From Warburgia ugandensis (lineage: Eukaryota; Streptophyta; Magnoliopsida; Canellales; Canellaceae), in NCBI GenBank assembly GCA_035236585.1, contig CP141132.1:57633880-57697879 (forward strand): a stretch of 64,000 nucleotides of DNA, in the 5' to 3' direction. The notes under the pieces are model-generated. The model saw only the letters and a program-made list of their open reading frames with translations, was not told the origin of the DNA and did not search any database. This document shows, one piece after another, positions 1 to 12,969 of this stretch. The stretch's first letter is position 1, and the number at the start of each line of letters is the position of its first letter. The position numbers and the translations under genes were made by a program.

Positions 1-1242
<1,242 letters not shown>

Positions 1243-1593
1243 GTTACATGATTTTAATCTAGGCGTCCTTAATCTCTAGTTGCATGATTTTAATGTAAAG
1301 TTATAAGCCTTAGATTTATTTGATCTATAGTTGCACATTTTTTTATCTATAGATATATAGCCTGGAATAGTCTAATCTATTAATGTACCATTTTAATTCT
1401 ACTAGACTTAAATACATATGTCCTAGAATTATTAGATTTATATTATGCATTTTCATTCTATTGGATCTAAGATTATGTATTAGTATTATCATTTTTTAAT
1501 GCACTGATTCATGCTAAGTATATCCAAATGTTTTAAAGTGATCTTGCTATTTAAATTATTCACACTTGATTTTTTTTAAATGAAAATTTAGTA

Positions 1594-1686
1594 TGGTAAG
1601 GTTGTGTACTATAGACCATTTGTAGTCCACCAGTTCCCCACATCCCGCATAAGAAGGAGCTTCGTGCACCAAGTTGTTCTTTTTTT
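1594..1686 (+). mobile_element. Au-type SINE, 3' fragment
   Basis: The segment keeps the characteristic 3' body of the plant Au-like tRNA-derived SINE: GGTAAGGTTGTGTAC, then GGAGCTTCGTGCACCAAG, then a T-rich tail. The tRNA-like head with the A and B boxes is missing, so this is a 5'-truncated copy. The same body occurs at 28631-28746, 29293-29401 and 31328-31507. Family assignment is from memory of the consensus. Confidence 0.7.
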
Positions 1687-2803
1687 CCCTCCCATTTAGC
1701 AAATAAGTTATTTCATAATTTGGTTTTATTAGATGTAAGATTTATGCACTTCAAATTTATTAGATCTAAATTTCATGATGTGTTTCTAATAGATATGAAA
1801 CTATACGAATTGGATTTATCAAGTCTGAGATTTCGTTCTCTAGCAAAGTTTTGATCTCATACAAATATGTTATAATCTGTGGTTTTAAGTTCTTAGATCC
1901 TTAGATTTATTGTTTTGCTTTCTACCATATTCTAAATGAATGAGTTGATTTTCAAAGTTATGTTTAGTTCTCATCATGTTATTGAATATCGAAATTTTGC
2001 TATAGTAAGTTGATAGTGACTCTTTTCAAGTCAACTATGAATTTTGGAAATAATTATGGTCTTACAACTTATTACCGAAATCTACTTATTCATAATGAAA
2101 GTAAGCAAACTTTTGAACTCTGATTGAACTGAGAATGATTTCTAATACATATATTATGTCTCAAATGAAGCATTTACATTGTGAATTGAAAGACTAAAAA
2201 TAAATATGAGTTTCAAAGTAGTGATGTGCTTATTAGTTTCTGAGTCAAATGTGGCCAAACTAAAGTCCTATCTTTAGATCCTAGTAAGACATCATTAGGG
2301 GTTTTTGACTCCATTTGAGACTTTAGTGAAGATATTGTTTATGGATACCATTTGATCCATAGTGGTTATAGCGGCCATGTCTAAGACGTTAGCAAGGACT
2401 TATGCGGATTACTAACTTAGATATTTGAGGACCAACATTGATCACACTGGTTAGTAGAATCTACTAATATGGTACCAAAGAGATTGGGTGGACTTGCAAT
2501 AGGGTGATATAGTGAGAACCTCATTTGATTAATGGGGTAGTGAAATCTACGATTCATTAGGGAGGATCACTGATTGTGTGATCATGTTTGAATATACGAA
2601 CCATATTTATCGATTTGAACTAGGTTTATCAAAATTGATAAATGAATGTACGATCTCATGCACATTGAATTATAGTTTTTATTTTTGAAGAATGTCTAAA
2701 GATTATTAAGTATAGAAATTGTATATTAATTTGTTATGAACATTCCATGTTTCATTGAAGGTATCGACTTTAATGATTCATGTTAGAGATTCATGTCGTA
2801 TGA
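1687..2803. other. AT-rich noncoding DNA
   Basis: No coding frame of any length and no recognised repeat boundary. The text resembles eroded intergenic or transposon sequence. Confidence 0.45.

Positions 2804-2857
<54 letters not shown>
2804..2857. repeat. (TA)n microsatellite
   Basis: A pure TA run of about 27 units. Confidence 0.95.
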
Positions 2858-2860
<3 letters not shown>

Positions 2861-3344
2861 ATCTTGATTGACTATCTCAGGAATTTGTCACACTCTAAAC
2901 CAATTAAAGTATTTTGCATTTTTGGGAAATGATACTCATGTTTAAGTACTAGTGAGATGAAATCTATGGAAATGCCTATGAAGTGATGAGGCAAGCCTGA
3001 GAATCTTCAAGTTAAAAAGGGAAAGCACTACTATTACTCCAAAATCTAGATTGTTCCACTGGTATTCATCAAAGACCATTTTGTCCTCACTGGTACCCAT
3101 TACTTGGTTGGTTATATAACCAAACCAGCTTTAATTACCATTTTGCCCTCTCTAGTATTTAGGCAGTTATTAACACTTTTACCATGAAGAATAATGCCAA
3201 TGGGCAGCTTTCAAGGCATCCTGTACTTTGACAATGTTGTGAGTATCTTGGACATTTTTCCACTGGCAATTCAATTACAAGCAATTATTGCAAGGTATTG
3301 AAACACCATTGGAGGGTCCAGCTAACTGTATTGGCCTTCCCATC

Positions 3345-3353
3345 TATAAATAG
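3345..3353 (+). promoter_or_regulatory. TATA box of an LTR-like promoter
   Basis: TATAAATAG is followed by a CT-rich leader and TCTCTCTCAAGTGAGG, a layout common at the U3/R junction of plant LTR retroelements. No downstream open frame follows before the Copia remnant at 3872. Inference only. Confidence 0.35.
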
Positions 3354-3871
3354 GAGCTTCCCTTCTTCATTCACAATTATTTTTCACATCTAAATTACTG
3401 TTTCTCAATCAAAATTGCCTCCTCGAAGATTTTCCGAAGTCCTTTGAAGCTCTTCCTCAAGCTCTCTCTCAAGTGAGGAACTATGGCACTTCTATCACTA
3501 GTCTCAAGATGATGGAGATAGCACTAACCGGTTGTGGTTCTTGCTACATAGTACAAATTCCCTTGTAATTGAGTATTACATAACCACACAAGTGAATCTC
3601 TTGCACAATCTTGTTATGGTGTTGTTTACGGGTGACCCAACATGCTTACATCTCTTATGTCCTTGCTAGCCATTGTCTTGCTCAACTAGACTTAATATAT
3701 AATAGCATCCATGCTAAGTTTGACATATTGTCTCCATCCTTAAGCCATGAATCACAAACTCTCTGGTCTACATTAGGTAAGCTTATGTTCTTGCAATCTT
3801 GGCGACTATACAACATAACGTCATCTAACAAACTTTTATTACTTAATATACCTTGCTACAACCATATACCC

Positions 3872-4035
3872 TGAAAAACCTAAAGAAAAGAAACGGAATG
3901 ATCACTTGAGCGTGAGATTCGCTTGAATATTTTTAGTTTATATAGATAATGTTATATAATCAGTTGTACATGGTGTATATCAATACAAAGGAAAGAGATA
4001 TATGAAGAAATCAATTTGTTTCGCTTAATCTCACC
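3872..4035 (-). repeat. Copia 3' LTR
   Basis: Aligns throughout with 8526-8690. Shared blocks include TTGTACATGGTGTATATCAA and GAAGAAATCAATTTG. The substitutions and small indels between the two copies indicate an old insertion. Confidence 0.8.
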
Positions 4036-4578
4036 ATGTTATTTGGATTTCTATTTTGGAAAGTTGACTTGCTGAGATTTTGTTGAGAGTTCTTGTTGGC
4101 GTCCTTATCAAACCCCCTCAAGCTAGAGTAGGAAGTTGGCGAACTCTTAGCTGGATTCAAAAAGTCCGAAATTGCTGTTTTAGCAGGGGCTTGTAAAGAT
4201 ATCTGTGTGCTGTTGAGAAGAGTCGATAAAGCGCATGACGGGAGCACCAACTGCAACTTTTTCTCGGACAAATGATGGTCAAGCTATATGTATTTTGTCG
4301 GAGTAAGGAAAGCTAGATTAATAGACATCAAGAGAGCACTCCAGTTGTCTCACAGGAGGGTATACGAAATATAGAGGCCAATGTCACACGGTAAGAAAGT
4401 GATCCATGGGAGCTCAATAGTAACAGAAGCTATTGATTGATACTCCGCTTCAGAGTAGACAGGGCAACTGTGCGCTGCTTTTCAGCACTCCATGAAAAGC
4501 AATTTTCTCAAAGAAAAGTACAATAACAAGTATTGTTACGAAGTGTAAGTAGGCATCCCACCAGTTAGCATCAGAGAA

Positions 4579-5160
4579 TCAATAGCGACTAAAGTAACTT
4601 CTACAAAGTGGTAATGCGAATACTAACTCCAATGTGCCTTTTAGATATTGTAAAATCCGTTTCACTTCCCCAAAATGACCCATGTTAACAGCTTCCATAA
4701 ACTGACCAGTACGATGTACTGTGTAAAAGAAAGGAATAATACTTCGACGATGATAGCAAACGAAAAGACGAGTTGGAGCGACTATAAACAAAGCCTATGT
4801 GGAGAAGAAATGCAGAATATCTGTCAAACCACGCATGAGGTGCTTGTTTTAACCCATATACATAGCTTGCATACATGATTAGATTGGAGAGGATCGTGGA
4901 AGCCTGGGGCTACTCCATATGGACAGTTCTTTGAGCTTACGGTGAAGAAAGGCATTCTTCACGTCCAATTGCCTAATGTTCCAGTAAAGAGTAGTTGCAA
5001 TGGCAAGAACTGGCCTAATGGTTGTTGGTCTAATAACTAGTTTATGAGTTTCTTCAAAATCAACACCAGGAAGTAGTGTTGATCCTTGTGCAACAAGTTG
5101 ATCTTCATGTTTTTCAAGAGTGCCATTGGTCCGAAATTTATTTTTGAGTACAATCAACAT
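4579..5160 (-). pseudogene. Copia reverse transcriptase remnant
   Basis: Reading 5160 to 4579 on the minus strand in shifting frames, recognisable RVT_2 pieces occur in order: LVAQGSTLLPGVDFEET, then RQLDVKNAFLHRKLKEL (the conserved QLDVKNAFLHG motif, with G changed to R), then YGLKQAPHAWFDRYSAFLL, then FMEAVNMGHFGEVKRILQYL, the stretch that precedes RNase H. In intact elements this domain copies the genomic RNA into DNA. The YVDD catalytic region is not preserved in an open frame. At least two frameshifts separate the pieces, so no enzyme is made. Confidence 0.88.
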
Positions 5161-5349
5161 CCAATAACATGAATATGAGGCTCACGAGGCATCAAAGTTC
5201 ATGTGTTCATAGCATAAGGTGCTTGACGTCCTACCTGCATAGGTTTGCGCCAAACTAGCGATTTTAATAGCACTTTTCTATGATCAAGGAATATGAAGAT
5301 CAGTAGATTGTTCTTCTATAAGAAAAAGTTCGGGTACAGGAGATGGATT

Positions 5350-6015
5350 TTAGAGCAGCTTGGCTCGTGTAACCATTGGATGCATTTTGAGATCAGGAGC
5401 AGAGGAAGAGATAGGAGCAGTGCTAGTAGCCATTGGGTCTATAGAAAACTCAATGAACAAGTCGCCAGGCAGCTCAGATGCATCAAAGATGTCAACAGTG
5501 AGACCTTGTGAAGTGTAGCAGATTTTGGCGAGAGTAGTTTGCATGAGTTGGATGCTAAATCCAAGTCATGAGTTGTTGAGGTGTCTCATGACTTGATAGG
5601 CGAGTTTGTGCACGATTGTGACCATCAGGTTGATGACAAGTGGGTCCAAAAAATGTCTCAACTATATAACCACCACATGGGAAAATAGTAGAAGCACGAC
5701 CTTATGAGTAGTTTGATGTGGCACATGGTTGGCTGGACTAGCTGAGACGTGATCTTTAACCAACATGTTCATGAGAAGTGGGCCTATTCAATGTGTGAAC
5801 TATATCACCAGCGCAAGGGCAAATAGTAGAAGGTGGATCAAAATGCATTGATTGATGTTTCTCATCAGACAATGTAGTGGTTTTTACTTGATCTAGCCAT
5901 TCATCTACCTTTGGAAACGTAGAGAGTTGTCCTTTCATCTGTATAGATGTATACAATGAATGAGGATTAGAAAACGGAAACTCAATTTCATCAAATACTA
6001 TTTGCCGATATATAT

Positions 6016-6046
<31 letters not shown>

Positions 6047-6100
6047 ACCTAGGATTTTAAACGATTTTTTCTCAATTCGTTTCAAAATGTGGAGTCCCAA
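5350..6100 (-). pseudogene. Copia pol linker between integrase and RT
   Basis: VFDEIEFPFSNPHSLYTS near 5960-6010 matches the Copia segment just after the integrase core (usually HVxFDExxFPF). HPMVTRAK near 5355-5380 matches the conserved HxMxTRxK motif that opens the reverse-transcriptase region. The stretch between is low-complexity and broken. A (CA)n run at 6018-6046 lies inside it. Confidence 0.75.
6018..6046. repeat. (CA)n microsatellite
   Basis: About 14 CA units inside the Copia pol remnant. Confidence 0.9.
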
Positions 6101-6361
6101 GTTTGGAAAAAGACATAGAAATCAAACAATGGAAATCGTTTTCTTTGAAATTCAGTTTTCAAAACCATAGTGACATTTATAATTTACAAAACATGGAGTC
6201 AATGTTAAAATGATTATATTATTTCTACCAAAAATTTGGTAGAGTCTCCTCCGTTTTTTGGAAATCCGCATTTTTTGCGTATGATGCAATAGCTAACATA
6301 TTATCAAATAAACAAAACAGGAGACTCCATCTCCACTCAATTTCAATCAACTAGATATTTG

Positions 6362-6362
<1 letters not shown>

Positions 6363-6432
<70 letters not shown>
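6363..6432. repeat. (AC)n microsatellite
   Basis: About 35 pure AC units within the eroded integrase part of the Copia element. This second CA-type run within 320 bp arose after the element died. Confidence 0.95.
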
Positions 6433-6435
<3 letters not shown>

Positions 6436-6601
6436 TAAGCATCGCTTGCAATGGGAGATAAGCATGTAGCAGCATAGTAATCACGTCTCCACAAAGTGTC
6501 CATGTTTTCTTTATGAAACTCCATTTTGTTGTCGACTACCTAGACAATATCTTTGCCTTTGTCGATCCCAAGAGACAAGATGTGAGAGTAAAGCATTTAA
6601 G

Positions 6602-6811
6602 CTAAATTCCCACCAACATCACTTTGTAAAGTTTTAATTCTTTGATCAAATTGATTCTCAAGAAATCTTTGAAATTGAATGAAACAATCTGTGAAAGTTT
6701 ATTTCCTTTTAATGGATAAATCCAAGTAAACCATGTAGCATAATAAAAAAAAACCCACATAGTATGCAAACTATTGCATAGATCATATGGGTGTCGGACC
6801 CCATAAATCAT
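6602..6811 (-). pseudogene. Copia integrase fragment
   Basis: The minus-strand frame contains FFYYATWFTWIYPLKG followed by SQIVSFNFKDF and LIKELK. This corresponds to the Copia integrase core segment around the conserved FTWxYPLK motif and the following Phe-rich helix. The expected SDGGxEF motif just downstream is lost to frameshift near 6600. It lies between the pre-integrase remnant and the linker, as expected. Confidence 0.8.
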
Positions 6812-7000
6812 AATTTATTTGATGTAAAGGAAATTTAAAATATTTATTGCTTAGAGAAAAGGGCAATTGACAACTATTTCACATTTTGTAGCTTTTACAA
6901 ATTGAAGATTTCTTAACCCAACAAGAACTAATAGCACTTCTAGAATTCAAAGTATGTAAGAATCTAAATTCAAGTGTCACAACTGTTGATGCCAGATATC

Positions 7001-7274
7001 TTATGGTGCCTTGCCATGCTTAATTACCATCATTTCTCTACATTCTTTGGAATTCTGCATGTAAAGATCACTCTGCAATACCCCTTGGCCAAAATTTGCT
7101 AAGTTCCACAATATATAAGTTATTTGAACTAAATTTTCTCCTAGATAGGAGATTCTTAGCAATTTTAGGAATAACAAGAACATTTTTTAACTTGAGATCA
7201 TCATAAGTGGCATGTCCGACATGTCTTATTGGTAAACTTCCCCCATTACCCACAAAAACTGAAATCATTTCCAA
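7001..7274 (-). pseudogene. Copia protease / pre-integrase fragment
   Basis: Minus-strand text reads VFVGNGGSLPIRHVGHATY then LKNVLVIPKIAKNLLS. This matches the Copia stretch from the end of the aspartic protease into the GAG_pre-integrs domain (typical VPxIxKNLLSVSK). A frameshift near 7140 moves the continuation to another frame. The catalytic Asp region upstream is not in an open frame. Confidence 0.8.
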
Positions 7275-7611
7275 TACAGGGAATGAAGTAATTGAGATTA
7301 TCTAGATCATTAGTGATGTGCGATGTTGCCCCCAAGTAAATGTACATATTAGACCAATTGGCTTATTGAAATATATGGTTGCTAAAGCTTGTGGAATATT
7401 CTCATTTTGAAATGAATAGTCAAACCTATGCCAACAAACTCGCTTCATGGCTTTGTTTCTTACAAATTTGATAAAATGGCTTTGAAATATCTAAATTTCA
7501 TTTAGAAGAAGATTGTGTACTTGCATGAAGTAAATTTCTAATTGGACAAGCTGCTAGCTACATATTTTAAGATTTGTTGGGGGCTTCAAAATGTCCATTT
7601 GTTTGTTTGCT

Positions 7612-7986
7612 TCATTCAAAAAATGAATCACTAAAAGAATGATTTTGGGGTGGGGGATGGGGAAGTATCCATGGTTTGGATGGTTTTGATAATAGTTGTC
7701 CTAAATAGTAGGAGCAATCCTCTAATCCTTGTCTACCATCATGTGTATTATGAGCACCTCCACCTCTTCCATGTTTAGCAACAAAAGCTTGTGCTAGATC
7801 AACCATGGATTCTCTTGTTCTTTCTTTATTTTTATGGCGAGTTTCAAAATTTTCAAGAGCATTCACAAATTGATAGAGTGTAGGATATGGTAGGTTTGTC
7901 ATCATAGCAATGACAAAGATATTATACCTTGAAGGAAAACCATGAGATAGTTGAAAAACCTTGTATGCATTCGAGATAGGCTGCAT
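7612..7986 (-). pseudogene. Copia gag (UBN2-like) remnant
   Basis: A 124-residue minus-strand frame contains LSHGFPSRYNIFVIAMM, then LPYPTLYQFVNALENFETR and VDLAQAFVAKHGRGGG. This is the C-terminal half of a Copia gag polyprotein of the UBN2 type, ending in the Gly/Arg-rich segment that usually precedes a CCHC zinc knuckle. The knuckle is not seen. The N-terminal half is not in frame. In intact elements gag forms the virus-like particle. Confidence 0.82.
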
Positions 7987-8513
7987 GACAGCCTTCAGTT
8001 TCTAATAAATAGCTTTAAAGCATTTTAAATAGCCTTAAATTGAGCGATCTTTACCCTTTTTTGTGAGAATGAAGTTGATCCTTCAACTATAATTCTTGAT
8101 CTTTGGATGTGGCTAAAAATAATTTTGCAATTTTGGTTCAAACCTTATATGAATCTTCAATATCTCCAACAAAACTTAGGATTTCATTGTTCATGGTTCC
8201 TAATAACCAACTTTGGAGAAGTTCATCCTTGGTTGCAACCAAGCATCACAATGTGGATTAGGAATTTCTTCGTTGTCATATTTAGTTATAGTTGATGGTC
8301 CTTACTCTTTGATATGATGAAGAAGTTCCAGACGTTGGATGATTGGCAATGCTTGCAATCTCCATTGAGAAAGTTAGTGCTATTGAGTTCCATTGACACT
8401 ATACAAGAGAATGGACTAAATACTTGTAGTGCAAGAATTATTTTGTTGAGTTTTTGAGAAAAAATGATAGTAACACTTGAAGATGTTATGATCACACAAG
8501 TAGATTGTATCTT

Positions 8514-8525
8514 CTGCTTTGATAC
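8514..8525 (-). other. Copia primer-binding site (tRNA-iMet type)
   Basis: On the minus strand AGGTATCAAAGC lies next to the 5' LTR and matches the standard TGGTATCAGAGC site at 10 of 12 positions. It fixes the element's orientation. Confidence 0.7.
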
Positions 8526-8690
8526 CTTAAAGAACTCAAAGAAAAGAAATGGGATGATCACTTGAGTATGTGATTCCGTTGTATATTTTTACTATATATG
8601 GGTAATGTTACATAATCGGTTGTACATGGTGTATATCAATACAAAGAAAAGGGATTTGAAGAAATCAATTTGGTTCTCATAATTTTAACA
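8526..8690 (-). repeat. Copia 5' LTR
   Basis: Partner of 3872-4035, adjoining the primer-binding site on its low-coordinate side. Extent was set by where similarity to the other LTR stops. Confidence 0.8.
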
Positions 8691-10017
8691 TGTCTTTCAA
8701 TTTTATTGACAAGTAATTAAGAATCATAATAGTTGAAGATATGTAATCACTTTTGCTTGATTAATAAAAATCTATCAAATAGAAACATTTGTTTTCTTAT
8801 TCTCTATATTCTTTTCTTACTTGCAAATACATGGAAAGAGTATGTTTTGTTAATACAAAATTTCAAACATGCCTAGTGAGACATGTCTCTCCTTCCATGT
8901 TGAAATTACATTCTTTCTTGTTTGCCTTGGCAGATTTATCCAATGACATTCTTTAATATCTTAGATTTTTATACTACTATTACAATCAATAAAAATTCAA
9001 AGTTCAAAAATTAAAATTTTGGAAACTTAATAATCCTATAGCGAGACCTCTACTAATGGATAAAGCTTGAAGAGAGCTATCCAACAACTATATGTACACT
9101 AAAATCCAATGGTCGAGATCAAAGTAAGTTATGAGTATAATAGATTTACATTGATAACCACACACCTTACTATTTATATAATTAAAAATGTGTGAAGTGG
9201 AACCCACATAACTTCCAATTTTGGGGTGTTTAATCAACAAGACGTCTAAATACATTAAACCTTATAAATAGACTTTTTTTTAAAACTAGATTAGGTTTTT
9301 AGAAAAATCAGAATAAATGTATAATTAGAAAAATACATTCAATATAAAGTAAATGGATTCTAGAGAATAATTAAAAATTATAAAGTGTACATAGGATAAA
9401 ATATAATTAGAATATAGGGATTTTTAGTTTAGGAAAGGAAGGATACCAAGGAATCAAGATCAATGCAACTTACAAAGGAATCCCACTCAGCCAACACATC
9501 TCCTTAATTTGGACGTCTTGGGTTGGGGAGGAGAAAAAGAGGAAGAGATAAAGAAAGAAAGAGAAGAAGAGAGAAGGAGGATGGAAGAGAGAAAGAGAGG
9601 AGGAAGAGAAATAGGTAGAGGACACCCCCCATTTGTCCGTCAGACAAGTGATCTAGGACATTGAGATTATGTGAGATGGAGCAAGGAAAAGCTAGAGACA
9701 AAGGCACATCTGATCCTTCAATCAAGAAGGTGGATTTAGATCGCTAGATTTTCAAAAATTTAGATCCATATGTTGGGATTTTAAATAAATTATTCTCAAA
9801 TTGATTTAAAGCATTGGATATAGTGCATCTTGGCAATCATGATCAAAGACGGGCATGATTCTCTATTATCCCACATGTCAAAAGTCTATTGATCTACAAA
9901 ATAATGCGGATTTACTCATGCCTAGAAGTTTTACCCATGCATAATTATTTACTTAATAGAGATGTGTTATATCATTTTAAGGTCAATGTTCGATCACTCG
10001 TAATGTGATTTTAAATT
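8691..10017. other. Noncoding, with a polypurine patch
   Basis: AT-rich sequence without a recognisable gene. 9528-9612 is a polypurine stretch (AG-rich on +) whose opposite strand gives a chance Ser/Leu-rich frame with no domain. Confidence 0.45.
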
Positions 10018-10085
10018 AACCACAAGTGCGTGGGTCTATCATAGAATAAACTGGCAAATATGGGTCAATCCCATAAAGACTCTTT
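10018..10085 (+). repeat. Degenerate copy of a conserved repeat motif
   Basis: CACAAGTGCGTGGGTCTATC followed by GGGTCAATCCCATAAAGACT matches the arrangement seen better at 15996-16070 (CCGCAAGTGCACGGGC and GGGTCGATCCCACGAGGAC). It is probably the head of a repeat-family member whose body is eroded. Confidence 0.5.
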
Positions 10086-12270
10086 AGTAAATAGATTCAA
10101 TTAAAACCTAAGTTATCTTACTTTAACCTGGCCAAAGATGTGAAACAAGCAAATAAATTACTAATTACTTTAAACTAAAGCAATAAAGAAAGAAAGCATA
10201 AAACTGACCAAACGAATAATTGTGAAATGGAAATTTTCATAGATATTACTTATTTACATCAAATAGAATGCATGAGCTATGGAAAGGAAAATAAAGCAAG
10301 TAATGACTTCCTTTTTCTTGGGCTTGAACTTTTGCTATAGGGCTCCTTTACTATGTCACTCAACAAGGGCTTGTATACATTAATCCAACTAAAATATGCT
10401 AACTTACTGCTAAACAAACATCACCAATGCAGCTCATTTTACTTGTTGAGGCATATGACTCGTAGCTAACAAGCAAAGAGGGAATCTCCCAACATTCCAC
10501 TTTCACATATATTATTCAATCCAAATCCAAATAACCCTTGGGAATGAAGTGTTAGGGCAGCCATAAAGGAAGGTGCCTAACCTTTTTCTTAAAAGATCAC
10601 CATCACAAGAGAAGAAAAGGAAGAAGATGGAGTGGAAAAAGAGAGTATATGCTTCTCCTTATGCCATAAACTCTAGAAAGAGGGTGGCTTTTAGGAGAAT
10701 GCCAGAGATGAAGAAGGAATCTACTTATAGTGGGGAGTGACCAATTGAGTTGGGTGCCCCACTCTAGTGATGATTTGGAATGAAAAACAAAAAGAAAGAA
10801 AGAATGGAGACTGGTGAACCTTGGATTAGGAACACCACTTCTTAACTAAGGGGACATGAAATGGATCTGGAACTTACTTGGAGATGGTACGTTACTTTCC
10901 TGACTTTCATGTGATGCCTTAAACAAGAATGAAGGATGGCTAGAATTGAAGGCTAGACTCTTATCTCTACTACTTAGGATCTGGACGTGTGGATCTATGG
11001 GAGAGATGGTAAGAGTGATCTCTCTTCCTATGTTTCTTTAGAGTTTTTCTTTAATATTCTAGGAAAAAGTAAGAGACACCATCCTGCTTCTCCTCATCTC
11101 TATTTATAAATTTCTAGAGTGGAAGCCCTAGGAAATGGATGGCTAAGATCATGAAGAGAAGGAACTAAAGAATGGTTGAGGTGAAAGGAAAAAGAGTGAA
11201 AGAGAGAATAAGAGAGAATGGAAGAGGATGGGGCATGGAATGCACTATGGAAATTGTATGGCAGTTTATGAGGATTGGAAGGAGATATGGTTCTATATAA
11301 AAGCGCGATAAATTAGCAAGTAAGATTCCTGTTAATTATGAATTTTAGAAAGTTTCTAAAAATAGTACCTACTAATTATAAAAATGAAAAGCTTGTAAAA
11401 ATGGAACTATATACTATATGCATGGTTTTAATTGGCTCAAAGAAGCTTAGTGGGCCTATGCTAAGGAGTAGTGACGGGTTGGCTATATATAACATTTGAC
11501 AATGGCATCTTCTCATATGGTGGGGGCGACCAATATAGGTTACATGGCACCCTTTAGAGACTAGCCATAATCCCTATGAGGATATGGTTGAAGTCACCCT
11601 AGGATATAGGTAGGCACGCGATGCAGTGATTTTGGTCGTGAGTATAGTGTTCCCATGAGTTTTTACGAGTTTCAATGAGTTCCCAGTCGTCCTAGATAAA
11701 GAACCTAGGATGGTTAGAAATGAGTACTCATGACCATTGTATTAGATGGATGGATTTGGCAAATATGCCCAAATTTGATCATTTTACCTTATAATATAAT
11801 TTAGATGATTTAAGAATGATATACGTACATGTTTATTATTATTTATTTCATAAGTTATGAAATAATGTGGATTCCTAATTATTACATTGCATGAATGACT
11901 AAGGTAAAGTCTTTTTTTCTTTGTTGTATTGAAAACATGTTTTATAACGTGTGTGTATGCTGGATACGAAGGTATTTGATTTTCTTGTTTATAAGTTCCT
12001 ACTGAGTAAAGTATTACTCAAACCAAAATATTAACAATATGCATATATATCTCAAGAGGAGTAAAGAGAATGATAGGGATTGAATCTTGTATTATCGCAA
12101 GAGAGCAAAGTGAGGATTGAAGATGCTAGTAGTTAGTTTTGAATTTTAGTTATTAAATAATTTATGTAATAAGGTCGTTAGTGCTATTGACCTTTATTAT
12201 GGATTGATGATTTTATTTTAGTAGATGATTATGATTGACAAGTTCTAGTTAGCTCTAACATTTTAATTAA
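10086..12270. other. Noncoding, probably retroelement-derived
   Basis: No open frame above background and no protein motif. Purine-rich patches occur at about 10600-10700 and 11150-11240, in the same order after the 10018 motif as in the 16008-17800 block. This hints that it is a diverged relative of that element. Confidence 0.35.
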
Positions 12271-12279
12271 ACTAAAATA

Positions 12280-12665
12280 GCTCATATGTGGGTTAGTATT
12301 TTGGACGATTAGATCTTTTAAGCACTCAAGGTTTTTAAATGATGACATATGTATTTTCAAATCATTTTATAAAGGTAAATTCCTCTAAAAGGCGATATTT
12401 TAAAAAACCTAGGTCACTGCATCATGATTACAATAGTGCATATTATGGGTAACATATTCTAAGCTATCTTATTTTTTGATATAGAAATATATCTAAAATA
12501 GCTCAAATGTGAGCTTATGTTTCAAGAAGACAATTGATTGAAAAAGGGCACTCAAGGTTTTAGAAAACAACATTTTGATTTTTCAAAAATGATTTAAAAA
12601 TAGAGATATCCTGCTTTAAAAAAAATTGAGTAGAAAGGATTTTAAAAACTTAGGTTGCCACACAT
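12280..12665 (+). repeat. Diverged tandem repeat, about 200 bp x2
   Basis: The text around 12280-12420 (AAATAGCTCATATGTGGGTT, then CACTCAAGGTTTTTAAA, ending ACCTAGGTCACTGCATC) recurs at about 12495-12665 (AAATAGCTCAAATGTGAGCT, CACTCAAGGTTTTAGAAA, ACTTAGGTTGCCACAC). Both ends resemble the 3' part of plant LTRs. Confidence 0.55.
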
Positions 12666-12969
12666 CCAAATTGCAATGAAGAGCGTTGGTGGATTTTTTG
12701 AAGAAATATCTTTGTCAATCCCATTATAAAGTTTTTGGATATTTACTCCTCCCATGTTGATGCTAAGGTTGAGGTTCTCGACTAGCCAAAGATTGAAAAT
12801 GATTCCACCAAAGTGGAGAACTAGATCTACCCTAATAGCTCTAATAAGGATGATGAAAGTTTTCTAGTGTTAATTAAACGTATTTAACTTTAAAAATTAT
12901 CTTCACAAAATTGGAAATGATAGAGTCCTTTCCTTCATGTATTGAATTCTCAAAACCACATGTTATATC

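Larger units (their letters stand above)
3872..8690 (-). mobile_element. Degenerate Ty1/Copia retrotransposon
   Basis: Two direct repeats of about 165 bp (3872-4035 and 8526-8690) flank the remains of a Copia gag-pol polyprotein on the minus strand. Reading from high to low coordinates the order is primer-binding site, UBN2-type gag, protease/pre-integrase, integrase, linker, reverse transcriptase, which is the canonical Ty1/Copia order. Every domain is broken by stops and frameshifts, and two (CA)n runs have expanded in the pol region. I could not find a convincing 5-bp target duplication, so the outer ends may be off by a few bases. The element is dead. Its lineage within Copia was not resolved. 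Confidence 0.85.

Noticed and set aside
3100-3600. TATAAATAG with CT-rich leader as a possible pararetrovirus promoter
   Set aside because: No coat, movement or reverse-transcriptase frame of that type follows; an LTR-like promoter is the simpler reading.
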